From Hyphomicrobiaceae bacterium UBA4460 (GTDB taxonomy: Bacteria > Pseudomonadota > Alphaproteobacteria > Rhizobiales > Methyloligellaceae): 10,822 bases of DNA. Both the position numbers and the translations under genes were made by a program. Positions 1-8,841 of the stretch are shown here, one piece after another. Within the stretch, counting starts at the first letter, position 1. The number at the start of each line of letters is the position of its first letter. Location of the stretch: NCBI GenBank assembly GCA_002390155.1, contig DGOS01000009.1, positions 3,917 to 14,738 on the forward strand, written 5' to 3'. Below the pieces are notes generated by a model. The model made no database searches. It was not told the DNA's origin and saw only the letters and a program-made list of their open reading frames with translations.

Positions 1-173
1 GGAGCCCCGCTGGGCTTGAGGTCCGCTAGCTGTCTCGTGTGGGGATGATCGGAGAGAATGGTTAATGGAGACCTAAAGGCGGTGCCAAACTGGAACAGGA
101 GCCGCCCCGCCTAGTGATGGTCTCGTAGGCTATTGAAAAATAATGCTTTTTGAAACCCGCGCGGGGCTCGCCG
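1..173. other. Stretch downstream of glmM without an identified gene
   Basis: All three plus-strand frames close within the first 50 bases, and the minus strand shows no recognisable peptide. Just past the glmM stop lies the palindrome CCCGCGCGGG (156-165). On the minus strand it is followed by AT-rich sequence including TTATTTTT, a weak candidate terminator for glmM. Further out, GGCGG (79-83) and CCGCC (102-106) can pair around an 18-base loop. I see no tRNA. Confidence 0.35.
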
Positions 174-1523
174 TTAGGCCGCGGCGGCGTCGGACAGCGC
201 GTGCACGATATCGGAGACGACGGTCTTCACGAGGCCCTCGTCGTCGCCTTCCGCCATCACGCGAATCACCGGCTCGGTCCCGGACGGGCGGATCACCAAC
301 CGTCCGGCGGTACCCAGCCGCGATTTGCCGTCGTTGATCGCCCGCTGCACACCCAGATTATCGAGCGGCAGGCCGTTCTTATAGCGCACGTTTTCCAACA
401 CTTGCGGCAAGGGCTCGAACCGGTTGCAGACCTCGCTCACGGGCTTGCCGCTCTCGGCTACCACGGCGAGGATCTGCAGCGCCGTCACCAGGCCATCTCC
501 GGTGGTCGAGAAGTCCGACAGCACGATATGGCCGGATTGCTCCCCTCCGACATTGTAGCCGTGCTGGCGCATATGCTCGGTCACGTACCGGTCGCCCACA
601 GACGTGCGCGCGAGCCCGAGGCCCAAATCCTCCATGAACCGCTCCAGGCCGAGATTGGACATGACCGTGGCGACAACGCCGCCGCCGGCGAGCCGTCCAC
701 GCCTGAGCCAGAACTCCGCGATCACGGCCATCAGCTGGTCCCCATCGATAATGCGGCCCTTCTCGTCGACGATGACCACGCGGTCGGCGTCGCCGTCCAA
801 CGCGATACCGATATCGGCGCGCACTTCGCTGACCTTGCGGATCAGGTTCTGCACCGCCGTCGAGCCGCAATCCTTGTTGATGTTGAGGCCGTTCGGTTCG
901 ACCCCGATATTGATGACCTCGGTGCCGAGTTCCCACAGAGCCTCGGGCGCCACCTTGTAGCCGGCCCCGTTGGCGCAATCGATCACGGCGCGGATGCCGT
1001 CGAAGCGCAAATTCCGGGGCAGCGTGCGCTTGGCGAACTCGACATAGCGCTCGCGCGCACTGTCGATGCGGGTCGCGCGGCCGATATGCTCAGGCGGCGC
1101 CAGCAGCGCTGCGGCATCGCCCTCCATCAACGCTTCGATCTCGGCTTCCTGCTCGTCGGAAAGCTTGTAGCCGTCCGGTCCGAACAGCTTGATGCCGTTG
1201 TCGATATACGGATTGTGAGAAGCTGAAATCATCACGCCGAGATCGGCGCGCAAGGAGCGGGTCAGCATCGCCACGGCCGGCGTTGGCATCGGCCCGAGCT
1301 GGAATACATCCATGCCCACGGCGGTGAAGCCCGACACCATGGCGGATTCAATCATGTAGCCGGACAGGCGCGTGTCCTTGCCGATCACCACCCGATGCCG
1401 GTAGGCGCCATTCGTGAACAGCTTGCCGGCAGCCATGCCGACCTTGAGCGCCACCTCCGAGGTCATCGGATTCGAGTTGGCGCTGCCACGGATTCCGTCC
1501 GTGCCAAAAAACTTACGAGCCAT
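174..1523 (-). CDS. glmM: Phosphoglucosamine mutase GlmM
   Basis: Converts glucosamine-6-phosphate to glucosamine-1-phosphate in the cytoplasm, feeding UDP-GlcNAc for peptidoglycan and lipopolysaccharide. The 449-residue product matches the usual family length and begins with the typical [13 protein letters not shown]. The catalytic phosphoserine is Ser102 in the loop ISASHNP (99-105). The metal-binding loop DGDADR is at 243-248, the sugar-recognition motif GGEQSGH at 326-332 and the phosphate-binding RPSGTEP at 412-418, so all four active-site elements are intact. The frame stays open 38 codons further upstream, but the ATG at 1523 is chosen because family homology starts there and a purine-rich GGGGGAAAG precedes it. 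It follows folP by 153 bases on the same strand, the ftsH-folP-glmM order also known from E. coli. It ends in TAA. Confidence 0.97.
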   Translation of the reverse strand: MARKFFGTDGIRGSANSNPMTSEVALKVGMAAGKLFTNGAYRHRVVIGKDTRLSGYMIESAMVSGFTAVGMDVFQLGPMPTPAVAMLTRSLRADLGVMISASHNPYIDNGIKLFGPDGYKLSDEQEAEIEALMEGDAAALLAPPEHIGRATRIDSARERYVEFAKRTLPRNLRFDGIRAVIDCANGAGYKVAPEALWELGTEVINIGVEPNGLNINKDCGSTAVQNLIRKVSEVRADIGIALDGDADRVVIVDEKGRIIDGDQLMAVIAEFWLRRGRLAGGGVVATVMSNLGLERFMEDLGLGLARTSVGDRYVTEHMRQHGYNVGGEQSGHIVLSDFSTTGDGLVTALQILAVVAESGKPVSEVCNRFEPLPQVLENVRYKNGLPLDNLGVQRAINDGKSRLGTAGRLVIRPSGTEPVIRVMAEGDDEGLVKTVVSDIVHALSDAAAA

Positions 1524-1676
1524 CCCGGTCTTTCCCCCGATTACGCGGCCAGGCTGCTCCTTCCCTCGGACTTGCCCGGCGCGGGGAGGGATTATGCTCC
1601 CGGTCCCCATCGAGTTGCATTCAAATAATGTAAGCAAAAATTACACGCCTGGATCGAGATTGGCGTGGATTCCGCC

Positions 1677-2744
1677 TTAACTTTCAGTACCAAACATGCT
1701 CGCGCGCCAGACTGCAAGGGCTTGGCGGCTGCCGGCCACATCGTGGACGCGGAAGGCTTGGGCCCCTTGCGCCGCGGACGCGATGGCCGCCGCGTGACTG
1801 CCCGGTTCCCGCGATTTCGGGTCCTTCTCCTGGCCCAGCCCGCCGATAAAGCGCTTGCGCGAGGCCCCGATCAGGAGAGGCACGCCAAGCCCGTGAAACA
1901 GGCTGATATTGGCGAGGAGCGCGAGATTGTGGGCCAGCGTCTTGCCGAAGCCGAGCCCCGGATCGGCGGCGATGCGGGCGCGGGGCACGCCCGCCGCCTC
2001 GCAAGCCGCAATGCGCTCCTCAAGGTAGTCGAAGACCTCCAGCGCCACGTCGTCGTAGGTCGGGTTGTCCTGCATCGTTTTGGGCTCGCCTTGGGCATGC
2101 ATCAGGACGAGGTCCAGCCCCTCCTCCACCGCCACATCGAGACAGGCCGGATCGTAGGTCAGCGCCGAGACGTCGTTGAGGATCTTGGCTCCCGCGCGTG
2201 CTGCCGCGCGCGCCACCGCCGATTTCCGGGTATCGATGGAGATCACCGCGGGCGAGCCCTTCAACGCCTTTAGCACCGGCACCACCCGGGACAGCTCGTC
2301 GTCGTCTGCGACCGTATCGGCGCCCGGCCGCGTCGATTCCCCGCCGATATCGACGATCGCCGCACCGTCGGAGGCGAGCTCGGCGGCATGGGCCGCAGCG
2401 CCCTCCGTCTGATCGTAGAGCCCGCCGTCGGAGAAGCTGTCCGGCGTGACATTGACGATGCCCATGAGCACGGGCCGCGAAAGGTCCAGCCCAGCAAACG
2501 GCGGCCGGGGGCCCGTCACCCGGACGCGCAGATTGGCAAGATCGGCGTCGGCCACCTCGGCGAGCGCGGACGCCGTGATGAGACGCCGTTGCGACCGCGC
2601 CGGATCGCCTTCGATCAGAACCGCTTCGGTGAAGGCGATCGGCCCGCCGGCGAGCGGCAGAGCAAGACCGTCCTCGACCGCAGCGTCCGCGGGCGGTCCG
2701 TACAAGAACCCGATGGGTCTGAGATAGAGCTTTTGATCCCCCAT
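1677..2744 (-). CDS. folP: Dihydropteroate synthase FolP
   Basis: Condenses 7,8-dihydropterin pyrophosphate with p-aminobenzoate to dihydropteroate in folate synthesis; the sulfonamide target. The TIM-barrel domain begins near residue 90 with GIVNVTPDSFSDGG (95-108). It continues with GGESTRPGA (134-142), ISIDTRK (168-174), NDVSAL (190-195), DPGLGFGKT (261-269), GASRKRFIG (293-301) and FRVHDV (331-336). The pterin and pABA loops look wild-type. An extra segment of about 85 residues precedes the barrel, so the protein is 355 residues against about 280 in E. coli; extensions of this kind are familiar in alphaproteobacterial FolP. The ATG at 2744 is the only start that keeps the extension. It lies 77 bases after ftsH, with a strong hairpin between them, so it may be expressed partly apart from ftsH. 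Confidence 0.96.
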   Translation of the reverse strand: MGDQKLYLRPIGFLYGPPADAAVEDGLALPLAGGPIAFTEAVLIEGDPARSQRRLITASALAEVADADLANLRVRVTGPRPPFAGLDLSRPVLMGIVNVTPDSFSDGGLYDQTEGAAAHAAELASDGAAIVDIGGESTRPGADTVADDDELSRVVPVLKALKGSPAVISIDTRKSAVARAAARAGAKILNDVSALTYDPACLDVAVEEGLDLVLMHAQGEPKTMQDNPTYDDVALEVFDYLEERIAACEAAGVPRARIAADPGLGFGKTLAHNLALLANISLFHGLGVPLLIGASRKRFIGGLGQEKDPKSREPGSHAAAIASAAQGAQAFRVHDVAGSRQALAVWRASMFGTES

Positions 2745-2761
2745 GGCGCCTGAGCCTTACC

Positions 2762-2795
2762 ACAAAGCAACATGCCCGGCGAAAGGCCGGGCATG
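2762..2795 (-). terminator. Hairpin after ftsH, likely intrinsic terminator or attenuator
   Basis: A perfect 10-bp GC-rich stem, arms 2771-2780 and 2786-2795, closes a 5-base loop. On the minus strand it is followed by TTGCTTTG, an interrupted U-tract. It starts 27 bases past the ftsH stop codon and sits ahead of folP. The stem is convincing; the tail is poor, so it may terminate only partially or stabilise the 3' end of ftsH mRNA. Confidence 0.6.
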
Positions 2796-2821
2796 CGCAA
2801 AAGCAAATTATCGAAAGCCGC

Positions 2822-4756
<1,935 letters not shown>

Positions 4757-4846
4757 GCACTGACCTGACGGCTTGATCTCAAAGACACGCCATGGGGTGA
4801 GAAATCCCCCAAAATTGCGGCGCAGAAAGGCTTACTAGGCCCTATT

Positions 4847-4875
4847 AACATAAGAACGGGCACTACTTTTGCCAA
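4847..4875 (-). promoter_or_regulatory. Candidate sigma-70 type promoter for ftsH
   Basis: On the minus strand, TTGGCA (4875-4870) is followed after exactly 17 bases by TATGTT (4852-4847). This is close to the housekeeping consensus and lies about 90 bases ahead of the ftsH start codon. It is the best promoter-like match I found in the window. No heat-shock (sigma-32) pattern is obvious beside it. It is a pattern match only. Confidence 0.45.
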
Positions 4876-4906
4876 GTAAAGCTAACGCGAAGAAGTGCAC
4901 GCGTCC

Positions 4907-6232
4907 TCAATATCCCGGGCCTTTCGTCGCGCCCAGCCCCGTGAGGAACCTTGCCCGACAGTCAAGGCCCTCTTCATGGCGCGACAGTGGCGACATGAAT
5001 GGCTCAACCTGACCGAAATCAGGCAGGCAAAGGAGCCTCCTCCCCCGCCAGCAGGCCGGCAGCGCCTGGGCCGCCGGGCCCGGCAAGGACGCCGGCATGG
5101 CCTCTCGCTCTCTTAGGACGCGCACCCCCTCCTCACCCAGAGCGCGGACGATAATGGGCGCTTCCTCCGCGGCCCCGAGCTCGATGGCAAAGCGGTTGTC
5201 CCACAAGGTCCGCTCGCCTGGGCTCAGCTCCAGCTCCGGCAGGCCCTCGTGACGCATCTCGCGGAAGACGAACAGACGCCCGCCCTTCGGCGCGATACGG
5301 CAGCGGGCCAGCGTATGCGCCTTGTCCGGCGACTCTTTAAGTGCGGCGTATAGCGCCTCGAGCTTGGCGAGCCGCACCGGCTCCATCCCGCCGCCAACTG
5401 TGGCGAGGAGGCGGGACAGGACGCGAAGGGCGACCTCCTCCGGCAAAGCGTCAGTTGCGCCTGCGTCCACTGACGCATAACCCGCCGCGCTGGTCTCGGC
5501 GTGGCTGTCGAGAAAGTCACAAGCCGCCGCATCGAGCGCGGCCCGCGCCCGGCGCAGCCGCTTGGCGGACAGCGCGATCGCATCTGCACTGAGCCCAAAC
5601 CCGGCGAGCGTCTCCATGGCGCTGCGCACCCGCCCGCGCTCGAACTTTGGATCGATGTTGGATGGGTCGGTGACGTAGGCGATACCGGCCGCCTCGACCG
5701 TTGCCACGAGCCGCGCCTTCGGCACATCGAGTAGCGGCCTGAGCAACGTCAGCCCGGCCCACGAGCCTTCCTCCGGAATGGCGGCAAGGCCGTCGAGCCC
5801 GCTGCCGCGCGCGAGTCGCATCAAGAACGTCTCGGCTTGGTCGTCGAGATGATGCGCGGTGACGAGCGCGCCGATGTCGTGCGCATGAGCATAGGCCGCC
5901 ATCAGATCGTAACGGGCTTCCCGCGCCCGCACCTGAAGGCCCTCGTCCACCCCATCATGCTCCCAGGTGAGGATGACATGCAGGAGGCTTGCTGCTTCCG
6001 CCGCGCGCGACACCAGCAACGCTTCGTCGCGCGAGTCCGTGCGCAAGCCATGATCGACCGTGAGCACGACGAGTTCAGGCCCGTCGCTTCGCGCCGCACA
6101 CCACTGCGCGGTCAAATGCATGAGCGCAAGACTGTCGGGCCCACCGGAGACGGCGAGCGCGACGCGCGGGAGATGCGCGAGCGGCGCGAACAGCACCTCG
6201 GCGTCGTCGTGCGTGACAGGCGCCGCCGTCAT
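4907..6232 (-). CDS. tilS: tRNA(Ile)-lysidine synthase TilS
   Basis: Uses ATP and lysine to convert the wobble cytidine of tRNA-Ile(CAU) to lysidine, so that AUA is read as isoleucine. The 441-residue length matches the full-length family (E. coli about 432). The N-terminal PP-loop is SGGPDS (29-34), followed by VDHGLR (59-64) and HHLDDQAET (127-135). DPSNIDPKFERGRVR (189-203) is the characteristic TilS signature that separates it from TtcA-type enzymes. The C-terminal half carries the tRNA-binding region and ends with a small domain around WRGRRLLCLPDFG. The ATG at 6232 overlaps the cpoB stop in an ATGA arrangement, indicating translational coupling to cpoB. The gene is essential in most bacteria, and the core motifs look intact. 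Confidence 0.96.
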   Translation of the reverse strand: MTAAPVTHDDAEVLFAPLAHLPRVALAVSGGPDSLALMHLTAQWCAARSDGPELVVLTVDHGLRTDSRDEALLVSRAAEAASLLHVILTWEHDGVDEGLQVRAREARYDLMAAYAHAHDIGALVTAHHLDDQAETFLMRLARGSGLDGLAAIPEEGSWAGLTLLRPLLDVPKARLVATVEAAGIAYVTDPSNIDPKFERGRVRSAMETLAGFGLSADAIALSAKRLRRARAALDAAACDFLDSHAETSAAGYASVDAGATDALPEEVALRVLSRLLATVGGGMEPVRLAKLEALYAALKESPDKAHTLARCRIAPKGGRLFVFREMRHEGLPELELSPGERTLWDNRFAIELGAAEEAPIIVRALGEEGVRVLREREAMPASLPGPAAQALPACWRGRRLLCLPDFGQVEPFMSPLSRHEEGLDCRARFLTGLGATKGPGY

Positions 6233-7482
6233 GGGCAGCCCGCCTTCCCCGCCGCGGTCTTCGCCTGCCCCCGCTGCGCGCTATTGGGAAACCTGGCGCC
6301 GAGCTTCTTAAAGGTGGCGCACGCGGCCTCCGTCTTGCCGAGCTCCGCAAGCGACATGCCGAGCCGGAGGAGCGTATCGGACGCCTTATCGCTCCCGGAA
6401 TATTTGCGGTAGCCGTCGAGGAAACTGTCGGCTGCCTTCTGGTACTGCTTGCGCAGATACTGGCTCTCGCCCACCCAATATTGCGCGCTGCCCGCCAACG
6501 GATCTCTGGGATAGGTGCTCACCAGCTTGCCGAACGCCGCCTCCGCGCCGGCATAGTCGCGCCGGAGATAATCTCCATAGCCTTCTTCGTAGCGGGCCTG
6601 CGCCGCCTTGCTGGGAAACAGATTTTGCGGCGCGGGGCTGGCCTTGTCCGGCAGCGACCCGGTCGTGATCGTGCTGGATAGCGTGGCCTGATCGTCGCTT
6701 GGCTGGGGCCGCGGCCCATACCAGCGCGGCTTCGACGGATCGGCGATTTCCGCCGCCGGTGGAACCACAGGTGCGAGCGAGGGCGGAATGGGCACGTCCT
6801 CGTCTTGCGGCTCTGGCTCGGGCTCGGGCTCTGGCTTGAGCTCCCGCTTTGCCTCAACGATCGGCGGCTTCCGCTCCGGTGCGGGAACCTTGGGATCGGC
6901 AACCTTCGGCTCGGCAATCTTCGTCTCGGGAACCTTGGGCTCAGGAACGTTCGGCTTAGGCGCCGTCGCCGCGCGCGGCCTCGGCTCAGGATCGGTAATC
7001 ATCGCCGGGGCGTCTTTTTTGGCGGTCTCGTCTTTGGCGGTCTCGTCTTTGGCGACTTTCTCTTTGGCGCGCTCCGGTTTCGGGTCCGGTGCGGCAACCT
7101 TTGGCTTGGGCATTGTCTTGTCGGCGGGCGCCGCTTCGGACATCTCGTTGAGCTTGCTCAAGAACGTGTCCATCTGACGGGTCAAGGCGCCGATCTGGAC
7201 CTCGAGGCCACGGAGGCGCCCCTTGAGGTCGTCGTCACCGGCGGGCGTGGCATCCACGCCATCGGGGGCAAGGCTCGGCCTGGCAATCACGGCGGCCTCG
7301 AGAGCGCCCACCATGATCCTCAGGGCGGAGATCTCCGCCTCAAGCCTGGCCACACGCGTGGCGACGTCATCCGTGGTCTTTGAGCTTTCAGTCTCTTCGG
7401 CGAGGCTCGCGCCCATTGGCAGGAGCACGGCAAGAGCGAACGCCGCGAGCACGGCACGCCATAAATGAGAACGTGAGGGCAC
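6229..7482 (-). CDS. cpoB: Tol-Pal associated periplasmic TPR protein CpoB (YbgF)
   Basis: CpoB coordinates peptidoglycan synthesis with outer-membrane constriction through TolA and PBP1B in E. coli. Counting from the chosen start (417 residues): signal peptide 1-28 with a cleavage site like ASLA/EE, coiled-coil-prone helices at about 37-66 and 85-115, a Pro/Glu/Lys-rich linker at about 118-285, then the TPR domain 290-417 (for example YEEGYGDYLRRDYAGAEAAF). The E. coli protein is about 263 residues; most of the extra length is the linker. I chose GTG at 7482 because GAAGG lies 5 bases upstream and it gives a compact signal peptide. An in-frame ATG at 7506 lacks a visible ribosome binding site but is possible, and the frame opens at 7563. 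The gene lies about 100 bases after pal and is coupled to tilS. Its usual partner TolA is not encoded nearby. Confidence 0.9.
   Translation of the reverse strand: MPSRSHLWRAVLAAFALAVLLPMGASLAEETESSKTTDDVATRVARLEAEISALRIMVGALEAAVIARPSLAPDGVDATPAGDDDLKGRLRGLEVQIGALTRQMDTFLSKLNEMSEAAPADKTMPKPKVAAPDPKPERAKEKVAKDETAKDETAKKDAPAMITDPEPRPRAATAPKPNVPEPKVPETKIAEPKVADPKVPAPERKPPIVEAKRELKPEPEPEPEPQDEDVPIPPSLAPVVPPAAEIADPSKPRWYGPRPQPSDDQATLSSTITTGSLPDKASPAPQNLFPSKAAQARYEEGYGDYLRRDYAGAEAAFGKLVSTYPRDPLAGSAQYWVGESQYLRKQYQKAADSFLDGYRKYSGSDKASDTLLRLGMSLAELGKTEAACATFKKLGARFPNSAQRGQAKTAAGKAGCP
6809..6832. repeat. Four hexamer repeats coding for Pro-Glu
   Basis: Four tandem 6-base units (GGCTCT or GGCTCG on the plus strand) inside cpoB encode PEPEPEPE within KPEPEPEPEPQDED, residues 216-229. 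Such short in-frame repeats can expand or contract by slippage without breaking the reading frame. Confidence 0.85.
6883..6957. repeat. Five imperfect 15-base repeats in the cpoB linker
   Basis: Five consecutive 15-base units start at 6883, 6898, 6913, 6928 and 6943. A typical unit is GGGAACCTTGGGATC on the plus strand. They encode pentapeptides of the form Pro-Lys-Val-Pro-Glu (PNVPE, PKVPE, TKIAE, PKVAD, PKVPA), residues 176-200 of CpoB. The drift between units suggests an older duplication than the block at 7021-7065. Confidence 0.85.
7021..7065. repeat. 15-base tandem repeat in the cpoB linker
   Basis: GGCGGTCTCGTCTTT occurs twice without a mismatch (7021-7035, 7036-7050), followed by a degenerate third unit (7051-7065). 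The exact copies encode the pentapeptide KDETA twice (about residues 145-154 of CpoB). Exact identity points to a recent duplication and a length-variable site. Confidence 0.85.
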
Positions 7483-7583
7483 GGGTTCCTTCGACCTTAT
7501 CGGCATAGCCAGGCGACTTAACCGACTCGTTGCCGTGGCGTTTAGGCCATGTGTGTGGCCCACAACGCGCCGTGGAACAAGGC

Positions 7584-8093
7584 CTAGTAGCTAGCGACGG
7601 CGCCCCCGGTAAGGACCGTCTGCGCCCGCCGGTTCCGGGACCAGCAGGAGATGTCGTCGCAAGCCGCGACCGGCCGCTCCCGGCCATAGGAGACGGTGTG
7701 AAGACGGCCCGCGCGGAGGCCGTGGCGCACAAGGAAGGTCTTCACGGCCATGGCCCGCTGCGCCCCCAGCACGAGGTTGTGCTGCCGGCTTCCCGGCTCA
7801 CTCGCGTGCCCAGCGATCATCACCTGATATTGGGGGTGCTGGTTCAGCCAGCGAACCTGCTGGCGCAGGATGGCGCGCGAATGCCCGGTCAGGACCACGC
7901 TATCCCCTTGGAAATAAACGACATCGCCCACATTGGCGGCGAAGTCCTCAGGGCTGCCAGGGGTGGCCGGAGCCGCCCCGCCAAGGCCAAATCCCTTGGG
8001 CTGCTGCGGCTGGCGCGAACAAGCGCCCGCGCTGAAGGCCAAAATGATCACCGCCACGACCACGCAAGCGCGGCCGATCCCACCAAAACGCAT
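7584..8093 (-). CDS. pal: Peptidoglycan-associated lipoprotein Pal (OmpA-like domain)
   Basis: Outer-membrane lipoprotein that tethers the envelope to peptidoglycan and is recycled by the Tol motor. From the ATG at 8093 (169 residues), the signal peptide MRFGGIGRA plus a hydrophobic run ends in SAGAC, giving lipidated Cys25. An OmpA-like domain spans about 50-162: FAANVGDVVYF (51-61), GHASEPGSRQHN (95-106), LGAQRA (109-114), then SYGRERPVAACDDISCWSRNRRA. The Asp that normally follows GHA and contacts meso-diaminopimelate is Ser98 here, while the partner Arg113 is kept. The frame also opens at a TTG at 8117, but ATG gives the more natural lipoprotein signal. tolB normally lies directly upstream and is missing; cpoB follows. 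Family identity is clear; full peptidoglycan binding is uncertain. Confidence 0.93.
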   Translation of the reverse strand: MRFGGIGRACVVVAVIILAFSAGACSRQPQQPKGFGLGGAAPATPGSPEDFAANVGDVVYFQGDSVVLTGHSRAILRQQVRWLNQHPQYQVMIAGHASEPGSRQHNLVLGAQRAMAVKTFLVRHGLRAGRLHTVSYGRERPVAACDDISCWSRNRRAQTVLTGGAVASY

Positions 8094-8141
8094 GACTGAA
8101 AACACCCAATCCCCCAAACCCGAGGAAATCCTAGGGGGCGA

Positions 8142-8161
8142 GGCTTAAGGATGCCTTAGCC
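8142..8161. repeat. Short inverted repeat upstream of pal
   Basis: GGCTTAAGG (8142-8150) and CCTTAGCC (8154-8161) pair over 8 bases with one bulged base and a 3-base loop. The element lies about 50 bases ahead of the pal ATG, between it and the terminator of the small lipoprotein gene. It could lie in the pal leader or act as an operator. I see no convincing -35/-10 pair here, although pal needs its own promoter if that terminator works. Confidence 0.4.
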
Positions 8162-8198
8162 AGGCAGATGCGTGGGGCGAAATAGAAAAATGGAGGCC

Positions 8199-8251
8199 AA
8201 AAAAGGAAAAGGATGCTCCAAGCGCCGATATCTCCAGCGCCCTGAGCATCC
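8199..8251 (-). terminator. Intrinsic terminator of the small lipoprotein gene
   Basis: On the minus strand GGATGCTC (8251-8244) pairs perfectly with GAGCATCC (8218-8211), followed at once by TTTTCCTTTTTT (8210-8199). The 25-base loop holds two GCGC blocks that can extend the stem. The stem-plus-U-tract arrangement is that of a Rho-independent terminator, placed 45 bases past the stop codon of the small lipoprotein gene. Confidence 0.7.
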
Positions 8252-8264
8252 CAAATCCCGTGGG

Positions 8265-8284
8265 GGGAAACCCGAAAGTTTCCC
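8265..8284 (-). repeat. Second hairpin, 3' of the small lipoprotein gene
   Basis: GGGAAAC (8265-8271) and GTTTCCC (8278-8284) form a perfect 7-bp stem with a 6-base loop (TTTCGG on the minus strand). It begins 12 bases past the stop codon at 8296 and precedes the terminator at 8199-8251. It has no U-tract, so it more likely protects the mRNA 3' end than terminates transcription. Confidence 0.55.
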
Positions 8285-8295
8285 GAAGCCGTTGC

Positions 8296-8415
8296 TTAGC
8301 CGAGCTTCAGCGGCTCAACGATAACGGCCTTCTCGTGATGGCCAAAGCAACCACCAAGCGAAACGGCGGCAGCCACCAGCATTACAGCGGCGATAACGCC
8401 TTTCAAACCCTGCAT
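8296..8415 (-). CDS. Small putative lipoprotein, 39 residues
   Basis: The precursor starts MQGLKGVIAAVMLVAAAV, a typical signal peptide, and continues SLGGC, a good lipobox with L20-G21-G22-Cys23. After lipidation the mature peptide is 17 residues: CFGHHEKAVIVEPLKLG. The start is well supported: AAGGAG (8429-8424) lies 8 bases before the ATG. Two hairpins, one a clear terminator, follow the TAA. The gene therefore looks like a complete monocistronic unit. It occupies the place of tolA-tolB between tolR and pal. I do not recognise a family; size and architecture recall entericidin-like envelope peptides, but the mature sequence gives no support for that. The two adjacent histidines might bind metal, which is speculation. 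Secretion and lipidation are well supported; function is unknown. Confidence 0.75.
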   Translation of the reverse strand: MQGLKGVIAAVMLVAAAVSLGGCFGHHEKAVIVEPLKLG

Positions 8416-8456
8416 GGTCTTCTCTCCTTTGGTTAAAACGGCAATAGCCGTCTTTG

Positions 8457-8485
8457 CATTTACCGGTGCGGCTCAATCGGATCAA
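8457..8485 (-). promoter_or_regulatory. Possible promoter of the small lipoprotein gene
   Basis: On the minus strand TTGATC (8485-8480) is separated by 17 bases from TAAATG (8462-8457), placing the start of transcription about 35 bases before the ATG at 8415. The -10 match is weak. The downstream terminator and strong ribosome binding site imply that some promoter must lie in this stretch. Confidence 0.3.
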
Positions 8486-8489
8486 GCCA

Positions 8490-8501
8490 GGACTGCAGTC
8501 C
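8490..8501. promoter_or_regulatory. 12-base perfect palindrome, possible operator
   Basis: GGACTGCAGTCC is a perfect 12-base palindrome just upstream of the candidate -35 of the small lipoprotein gene. The position suits an activator or repressor site. Only one copy is visible, so this stays tentative. Confidence 0.3.
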
Positions 8502-8841
8502 CGAGACCGATTTGGCGATCAATGATGCGAAAATGCCACGCCGAATCTCATCCTCCAGCTTTTGCAAGCTATCCCCCACGGGGACGCCGATCAAGATGTG
8601 GTTAACGACGTTGGGGCACTCGGATTAACAAAAGGTAAGCGACTGTTGCAAATAAGCCGCAACCCGCACGGGTAAACCGACAACCGCTCGGGAATATGCC
8701 GAAAAATCAGGCACTGATCGCGTGGCAAAAGCCAAATCGAGCCAATTTTGACCCCAGAAACAACCCCTCGGTTGCGCCGCGTCAGATTGCGTCGTGAGAG
8801 ATGCGCGAAATCCAAGAAGAACGTGACAGCGAGGCCTTTGG

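Noticed and set aside
1..120. Possible tRNA or tmRNA piece at the left edge
   Set aside because: No cloverleaf, GGTTCGAATCC-type T arm or CCA end can be drawn on either strand.
150..1226. Long plus-strand open frame (358 codons) opposite glmM
   Set aside because: It mirrors glmM, whose motifs are all intact on the minus strand. High GC commonly opens such antisense frames, and the translation has no recognisable domain.
1627..1655. AT-rich stretch between folP and glmM considered as a glmM promoter
   Set aside because: A TACATT-like -10 can be drawn, but no acceptable -35 lies 16-18 bases upstream; glmM is more simply read with folP.
8414..8605. 63-codon plus-strand frame beginning MVFSPLVKTAIAVFAFTGAA, which looks like a signal peptide
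   Set aside because: Its ATG overlaps the well-supported start of the small lipoprotein gene on the other strand, there is no purine-rich site upstream, and the rest is Arg/Pro-rich without pattern. Chance is the simpler reading.
8591..8815. 74-codon minus-strand frame downstream of tolR, considered as a tolA or tolB remnant
   Set aside because: It starts with TTG, has no clear ribosome binding site and shows no TolA helix repeats or TolB propeller motifs.
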